The notes under the pieces were generated by a model. The model was not told the DNA's origin. It did not search any database and saw only the letters and a list, made by a program, of their open reading frames with translations. This document shows positions 4,846 through 8,664 of a stretch of DNA of 8,664 bases, piece by piece. Positions within the stretch are counted from its first letter, which is position 1. Every line of letters begins with the position of its first letter. The position numbers were made by a program, and so were the translations under genes. Source of the stretch: PVC group bacterium (lineage in GTDB: Bacteria; Verrucomicrobiota; Kiritimatiellia; SS1-B-03-39; PXDE01); the NCBI GenBank assembly GCA_003566475.1, contig PXDE01000392.1:1-8664 (forward strand), given 5' to 3'.

Positions 4846-7019
4846 CCGGCCTTCGGCCTCGGGCCCGGAGCGAGGTCGAAGTCCACCCAGCCCCGGGCCT
4901 CGTCGATCCGGGCCAGATTCACCCGCACGGGCTGCCCGATCCGGAACCGCGGGCCGGGGTGCCGGTGGTGCCGCTGTCGCCGCCGCTTCCGGGGGGAGGT
5001 CGGAGCGGCGGCGGCCGAGGCGAAGGGAATGAGGCCCCGCAGCAGGGAATCGGTGAGTTCCACCAGCGCCCCCCGGGGCACCAGGTCGGTCACCACCCCC
5101 TCGTACGGGCCGACCTCGCCCCGCTTCATGCGCTCCCGGAAGTAGTGGAGCCGGTACAGATCCACGCTTTCGGCCTCGGCATCGGCGGCGATGCGCTCCC
5201 GGACGGAGGCGTGCAGGGCCACCGGGGCCAGCTCGCGGCCCGAAAAGGGAGGAGACGCCCCCGTCTGGACGGCCCGCAGGATGCGGTGGACCACCAGGTC
5301 CGGATAGCGGCGGATGGGGGAGGTGAAATGGGTGTAGGCCTCGAAGGCCAGCCCGAAATGCTCCTCGCACCGGGCCGCGTAGTAGGCCCGGTTGAGGTTG
5401 CGGAGCAGGGCCAGATTCACCACATGCTCGGCCGGGGTGCCCCGGGCCTTGGCGGCGACCCGGTTCATGCCCGCCCGGTCCGATGGCCGCTCGCCGTAGC
5501 CGAGGTCCGCCAACTGCTCCTGCATGCGGGCCCACTGCCCCTCGTCGGGTTCTGGGTGGACCCGATACAGCGACGGGACGCCCTTCGCCCGCAGAAACCG
5601 GGCCACCGCCTGGTTGGCCGCGAGCATGAACTCCTCGATCAGGTGATAGGCCTCCTCGGCATGGCGCCGGTGCAGGCCGACCACCTCGCCCCGGTCATCG
5701 AGCTCGATCTTGAGCTCGGGCATGTTGAAGTCGATGGACCCCGCCCGCATCCGGCGCCGACGCAGGGCGGCGGCCAAGGGACGCATGGCCAGGATGGCGT
5801 CCCGCACCGGTCCCTCCGGCGGACCGCCCGGGGTTCCGTCCATCACCGCCTGCACCTCCTCGTAGGCGAGCTTCTCGGTCACCCGCACCACCGAGGGCGT
5901 CATGTCGGCCTTCCGGACCTCCCCGTCCGGGGTCAGCGTGATCAGCGCCGAGTAGGCCAGATGATCTTCGCCGGGCACCAGGCTGCACACGTCGCGGGTG
6001 AGTTCGGAGGGCAGCATATAGACGGCGCGGTCCACCAGGTAGGTGGTGGTGCCGCGGGCCCGGGCCTCGCGGTCGAGCGGGGCGCCGGGGCGGACATAGT
6101 GGCTGACATCCGCGATGTGGATCCCGAGCCGCAGGTTCCCGTCCGGGAGGGGCTCCAGGGAAACCGCGTCGTCGTGGTCGCGGGCGTCGGCGGGGTCGAT
6201 GGTGAGGGTGAGCAACTCGCGGAAGTCCTCCCGCGGCCCGGGGTCGTTCCGCAGCGCGGCGGCGGCATGGGCGGCCTCGGCCAGGTCCGGCGAGAATCCG
6301 GACTCGAGATCGTGCCGCCGGAGCAGGGCCTGCTGGGAGGCGGCTGGGCTCGCGCCTTCGGGGAGCGCCTCGACCAGCGTCGCCGCCAGCATGCCTCCGT
6401 CGCCGGGATCGGGCTCCAGCCGCGCCGCGTAGCGTTCCCCGGGGCGCGGGTCGAGCCCGTCCGGCCAGCCGAGGATCCGCACCTCGAGGTTCAGCCGGTG
6501 GTCCTCGGGGGTCAGGTACCAGGCGCGGGCCGCCCGGTGCAGGTAGCCGACCAGATGCCGCCGGGTGCGCTCCAGCACCCGGACCACGCGCCCGGACGGC
6601 TCCTCGGCCCCGGAAGGACGCGGGCGGCCGCGGCCCCGGCCATGGTGCCGCGTCCGGGGAGGGCGGGGCGGGCGCAGGACCACCTCGACCCGATCCCCGT
6701 CCAGGGCGTCGAGCAGGCCGGACCGGGGGATGGCCACCTCCATGCCGGGACGGTCGTCGAGGGTCACCACCCCCTGGCCGCGGCCCACGATCCGCAGCCA
6801 GCCCTTGACCCGGGCGGGGTCGGCCCTGGGCGCCTGCCAGCGGTTGCGGTGCCCGCACACCAGCTTGCCCTGGCGCTCCAGGCTGCGCAGGGCGTGGCGC
6901 AGCTCCCGGCGGGCCTCCGAGGTGTCCAGGCCAAAGGCGCGGGCAAGCTCGACATGGCGGAGGGCGGCCCGGGGATGGGCCCCGAAGTGATCGAGAATCC
7001 TGCTTTCCATCGCGGTCAT
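4842..7019 (-). CDS. rnr: Ribonuclease R (RNase II/RNB family 3'-5' exoribonuclease)
   Basis: RNase R degrades structured RNA processively from the 3' end, in rRNA and mRNA quality control and trans-translation. The 725 residues run in the usual order: N-terminal winged-helix domain (about 4-62); cold-shock OB domains (about 70-225) with a basic linker PPRTRHHGRGRGRPRPSG (120-137); RNB catalytic domain (about 262-585); and C-terminal S1 domain (about 633-717). The four metal-binding aspartates are seen in TIDPADARDHDDAV as D275, D281, D283 and D284, with the spacing of E. coli RNase II D201/D207/D209/D210. Further hallmarks are IADVSHYV (302-309), YLVDRAVYMLPSELTRDVCSL (327-347) and HFTSPIRRYPDLVVHRIL (564-581). 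The S1 domain carries a basic insert RKRRRQRHHRH (677-687). ATG 7019 is used; a second ATG three codons in (7010) is equally possible. The stop overlaps that of the convergent crotonase gene. Confidence 0.96.
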   Translation of the reverse strand: MTAMESRILDHFGAHPRAALRHVELARAFGLDTSEARRELRHALRSLERQGKLVCGHRNRWQAPRADPARVKGWLRIVGRGQGVVTLDDRPGMEVAIPRSGLLDALDGDRVEVVLRPPRPPRTRHHGRGRGRPRPSGAEEPSGRVVRVLERTRRHLVGYLHRAARAWYLTPEDHRLNLEVRILGWPDGLDPRPGERYAARLEPDPGDGGMLAATLVEALPEGASPAASQQALLRRHDLESGFSPDLAEAAHAAAALRNDPGPREDFRELLTLTIDPADARDHDDAVSLEPLPDGNLRLGIHIADVSHYVRPGAPLDREARARGTTTYLVDRAVYMLPSELTRDVCSLVPGEDHLAYSALITLTPDGEVRKADMTPSVVRVTEKLAYEEVQAVMDGTPGGPPEGPVRDAILAMRPLAAALRRRRMRAGSIDFNMPELKIELDDRGEVVGLHRRHAEEAYHLIEEFMLAANQAVARFLRAKGVPSLYRVHPEPDEGQWARMQEQLADLGYGERPSDRAGMNRVAAKARGTPAEHVVNLALLRNLNRAYYAARCEEHFGLAFEAYTHFTSPIRRYPDLVVHRILRAVQTGASPPFSGRELAPVALHASVRERIAADAEAESVDLYRLHYFRERMKRGEVGPYEGVVTDLVPRGALVELTDSLLRGLIPFASAAAAPTSPRKRRRQRHHRHPGPRFRIGQPVRVNLARIDEARGWVDFDLAPGPRPKAG

Positions 7020-7078
7020 TCCCGCGCACTATCCGGGCAGACCCGTCCCGAGGCCACCCCTTTCTTGACCGGAGCCGC
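7020..7078. promoter_or_regulatory. Divergent rnr/glgA intergenic region
   Basis: Fifty-nine bases separate the two start codons, so promoters for both genes must lie here or run into the coding ends. GGAG (7071-7074) four bases before the glgA ATG is a good ribosome-binding site. TTGACC (7065-7070) resembles a -35 box but lies too close to the ATG to serve glgA. No matching -10 box or operator palindrome is seen on either strand. Confidence 0.5.
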
Positions 7079-8551
7079 ATGAACGTCCTCTTTGTGTCCA
7101 GCGAGATCACGCCCTTCGCCTCCACCGGGGGCCTGGCCGACGTGGCGGGCGCGCTCCCGGCCGCCCTGGCCCGGGAGGGGGCGAAGGTGACCCGGATCAT
7201 GCCGCTCTACCGGCGGGTCGCGGAGAATCCGAAGATCCGGCGGGTGGACACCGGACTGACCTTCAGCGTCCCGCTGGGGCCGGAACTCCGGAAGGTCCGG
7301 ATCTGGCACGCCCCCCGGCCTCAGCCCGACACCTATTTCGTGGCCTACGAGGAGGGGTTCGACCGCGAGCACATCTACGGACTGCCCGACCGCGACTATG
7401 CCGACAACTTCCAGCGCTTCCTGGTGTTCCTGAAGGCGGTGGTGCGGTTCATCGACCACGGCCACCGGCCCCGGCCGGACATCGTCCATGCCAACGACTG
7501 GCCGACCGGCATGCTCCCCTGGCTGCTTCGACACGGAGTGGACGGGACGGGTCGCACCGGCACCGAGGCCACCGTATTCACCATCCACAATCTGGCCTAC
7601 CAGGGCCTGTTCGACGCCGCGAACCTGGGGGCGGCCAATCTGCCCGGCGGTCTGTTCTCCATGCACAGCTTCGAATACTACGGGAAGATCAACTGCATGA
7701 AGGCCGGCATCGTCGGGGCGGACCTGGTGACCACGGTGAGCCCCACCTACGCCGAGGAGATCCTCACCCCCGAGCGCGGCTGCGGCCTGGACGGGGTGCT
7801 GCGGGGGCTGCCCCGGCCGGTGCTGGGGATCGTGAACGGGGTGGACTACCGGGTGTGGTCGCCCTCCCGGGATCCGGACCTCCCCGCCCGCTACTCCGCC
7901 CGCGACCTCGCCGGGAAGGCGGTGTGCAAGCAGGCGGTGCTCGAGGAGATGGGCTTTGCGGAGGCGGACGGGGTGCCCCTGGTGGCCATGGTGTCCCGGC
8001 TGGTGGACCAGAAGGGGTTCGACCTCGTGGCCCGGGCCATGCCCGAACTGATGAAGCGCGACCTGCGCCTGATGGTGCTGGGAACGGGGCAGTCGAAGTA
8101 TCACCGCCTCTGCCAGAGCTGGCAGCGGCGGTGGCCGGAGAAGTTCCGGGCCCGCCTCGAGTTCGACCCGGCGCTGGCCCACCGCATGGAGGCCGGAGCC
8201 GACCTGTTCCTGATGCCGTCCCGGTTCGAGCCCTGCGGGCTCAACCAGATCTACAGCCTGCGCTACGGGACGGTGCCCGTGGTCCATGCCACGGGCGGCC
8301 TGGAGGACACCATCGAGGATCTCACCCGCCACCCGGAGTCCGGAACCGGGTTCAAGTTCCGAGCCTACACCGCGCGCAAGCTTCTCGACGCGGTCGACCG
8401 GGCGCTCGGCCTCGCCGCCGACGCCAAGGCGCTCGACACCGTCCGCCGCCGGATCATGCGGGTGGACTACTCCTGGAAGCGCTCCGCCCAGGAATACATC
8501 CAGGCCTACCGTTCCGTGGCCAGGACGTACCGGGTGGCGGCGGGGTGGTGA
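7079..8551 (+). CDS. glgA: Glycogen synthase (ADP-glucose type, GT5)
   Basis: This enzyme transfers glucose from ADP-glucose to the non-reducing end of alpha-1,4-glucan in glycogen storage. The 490-residue length is normal for the family. Seen: N-terminal GT5 domain with FVSSEITPFASTGGLADVAG (5-24), HANDWPTGMLP (138-148), FTIHNLAYQG (167-176), NCMKAGIVGADLVTTVSPTY (205-224) and IVNGVD (251-256); and C-terminal GT-B domain with SRLVDQKGFD (306-315), LGTGQSKYH (334-342) and MPSRFEPCGLNQIYSLRYG (379-397), in which E384 matches the conserved glutamate of retaining glycosyltransferases. The N-terminal KxGGL motif that contacts ADP-glucose reads S15-T-G-G-L here, so the conserved lysine is serine. 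ATG 7079 has GGAG four bases upstream. No other glg gene is present, so the gene probably stands alone, divergent from rnr. Confidence 0.97.
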   Translation: MNVLFVSSEITPFASTGGLADVAGALPAALAREGAKVTRIMPLYRRVAENPKIRRVDTGLTFSVPLGPELRKVRIWHAPRPQPDTYFVAYEEGFDREHIYGLPDRDYADNFQRFLVFLKAVVRFIDHGHRPRPDIVHANDWPTGMLPWLLRHGVDGTGRTGTEATVFTIHNLAYQGLFDAANLGAANLPGGLFSMHSFEYYGKINCMKAGIVGADLVTTVSPTYAEEILTPERGCGLDGVLRGLPRPVLGIVNGVDYRVWSPSRDPDLPARYSARDLAGKAVCKQAVLEEMGFAEADGVPLVAMVSRLVDQKGFDLVARAMPELMKRDLRLMVLGTGQSKYHRLCQSWQRRWPEKFRARLEFDPALAHRMEAGADLFLMPSRFEPCGLNQIYSLRYGTVPVVHATGGLEDTIEDLTRHPESGTGFKFRAYTARKLLDAVDRALGLAADAKALDTVRRRIMRVDYSWKRSAQEYIQAYRSVARTYRVAAGW

Positions 8552-8609
8552 GGGGATGGGATTTTGGATTGTGGATTTTGGATTGTGGATTTTGGATTGG
8601 GGAGGGGGA
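8542..8609 (+). other. 68-base C-free G/T/A tract
   Basis: From 8542 to 8609 the given strand has no cytosine, against a C-rich background. It covers the glgA stop codon and the 14-base array. G-runs GGGG (8542-8545), GGGG (8552-8555), GGG (8558-8560) and GGGGAGGGGG (8599-8608) flank regularly spaced GG pairs. Quadruplex formation by the plus strand is conceivable but unproven. Confidence 0.6.
8559..8600 (+). repeat. Three tandem copies of a 14-base (2 x 7) repeat
   Basis: GGATTTTGGATTGT is repeated at 8559-8572, 8573-8586 and 8587-8600; the last copy ends in GG rather than GT. Each unit is itself two related heptamers, GGATTTT and GGATTGT. The array begins seven bases after the glgA stop codon. 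It is too regular to be chance and has no palindromic symmetry. Confidence 0.85.
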
Positions 8610-8611
8610 CG

Positions 8612-8646
8612 CTGAAACCTGAAGGCTGAAACCTGAAACCTGAAAG
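8612..8646 (+). repeat. Five tandem copies of a CTGAAAC heptamer
   Basis: CTGAAAC, CTGAAGG, CTGAAAC, CTGAAAC and CTGAAAG follow one another without gaps from 8612 to 8646. The unit is unrelated in sequence to the preceding GGATTKT array but has the same 7-base period. Only 11 bases separate the two arrays. The array may mark a site of replication slippage or a dispersed heptameric repeat family. Confidence 0.85.
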
Positions 8647-8664
8647 CCAGACCCTGAGCACTCC

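Noticed and set aside
4090..5535. Long open frame on the minus strand across the crotonase gene and the end of rnr
   Set aside because: It is a G+C-driven shadow: low-complexity Gly/Pro/Arg composition, no motifs, and it overlaps two well-supported genes.
4959..7082. Long open frame on the plus strand antisense to rnr
   Set aside because: The opposite strand carries all RNase R motifs. The antisense product is Gly/Val/His-rich without recognisable domains, as expected for high-G+C antisense frames.
7016..8332. Long minus-strand open frame antisense to glgA
   Set aside because: glgA motifs are complete on the plus strand. The antisense translation is His/Gly/Val-rich shadow sequence.
8552..8646. 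CRISPR array
   Set aside because: The repeats are 7 or 14 bases with no spacers and no cas genes nearby.

Overview
The window is very G+C-rich, densely coded bacterial chromosome holding seven genes. Four are recognisable chromosomal genes: tilS, a crotonase-family gene, rnr and glgA. A mobile-derived and accessory zone occupies the left end. The lineage cannot be fixed from this sequence. Three things fit a high-G+C Verrucomicrobiota or Planctomycetota-type genome better than a classical proteobacterium: the combination of a RAYT-type transposase, many intergenic palindromes, and heptameric 'CTGAAAC' / 'GGATTKT' arrays. A weak or absent Shine-Dalgarno signal before several genes also fits. 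This is inference of modest confidence.

Left accessory zone (1-2491). A Y1/HUH single-strand transposase of the REP-associated (RAYT) type (60-848) is followed by about 330 non-coding bases with a GTAG-headed hairpin. Next is a compact two-gene unit: an unrecognised 73-residue protein (1177-1398) overlapping an AbiEii-like nucleotidyltransferase (1376-2050, probable TTG start). It looks like a toxin-antitoxin or abortive-infection type pair. About 440 non-coding bases (2051-2491) then carry several strong hairpins and a 21-base tandem duplication. Three of the clearest palindromes in the two gaps abut a GTAG tetranucleotide (or its complement CTAC on the other side), and weaker ones do as well. 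That is the hallmark of REP sequences recognised by RAYT enzymes, so the transposase and the repeats may form one system.

Housekeeping zone (2492-8551). tilS (+) modifies the wobble base of tRNA-Ile(CAU). The crotonase-like gene (+) lacks one of the two catalytic glutamates of enoyl-CoA hydratases. rnr (-) encodes RNase R and converges on the crotonase gene, so closely that the two TAG stop codons share the bases CTAG. glgA (+, glycogen synthase) diverges from rnr with only 59 bases between the start codons, so both promoters must lie in or overlap that short gap or the neighbouring coding ends.

Right end (8552-8664). Beyond glgA are two adjacent 7-base-periodic arrays of unrelated sequence, the first lying inside a 68-base tract without a single C on the given strand. 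No rRNA, tRNA, CRISPR array or prophage gene is visible.
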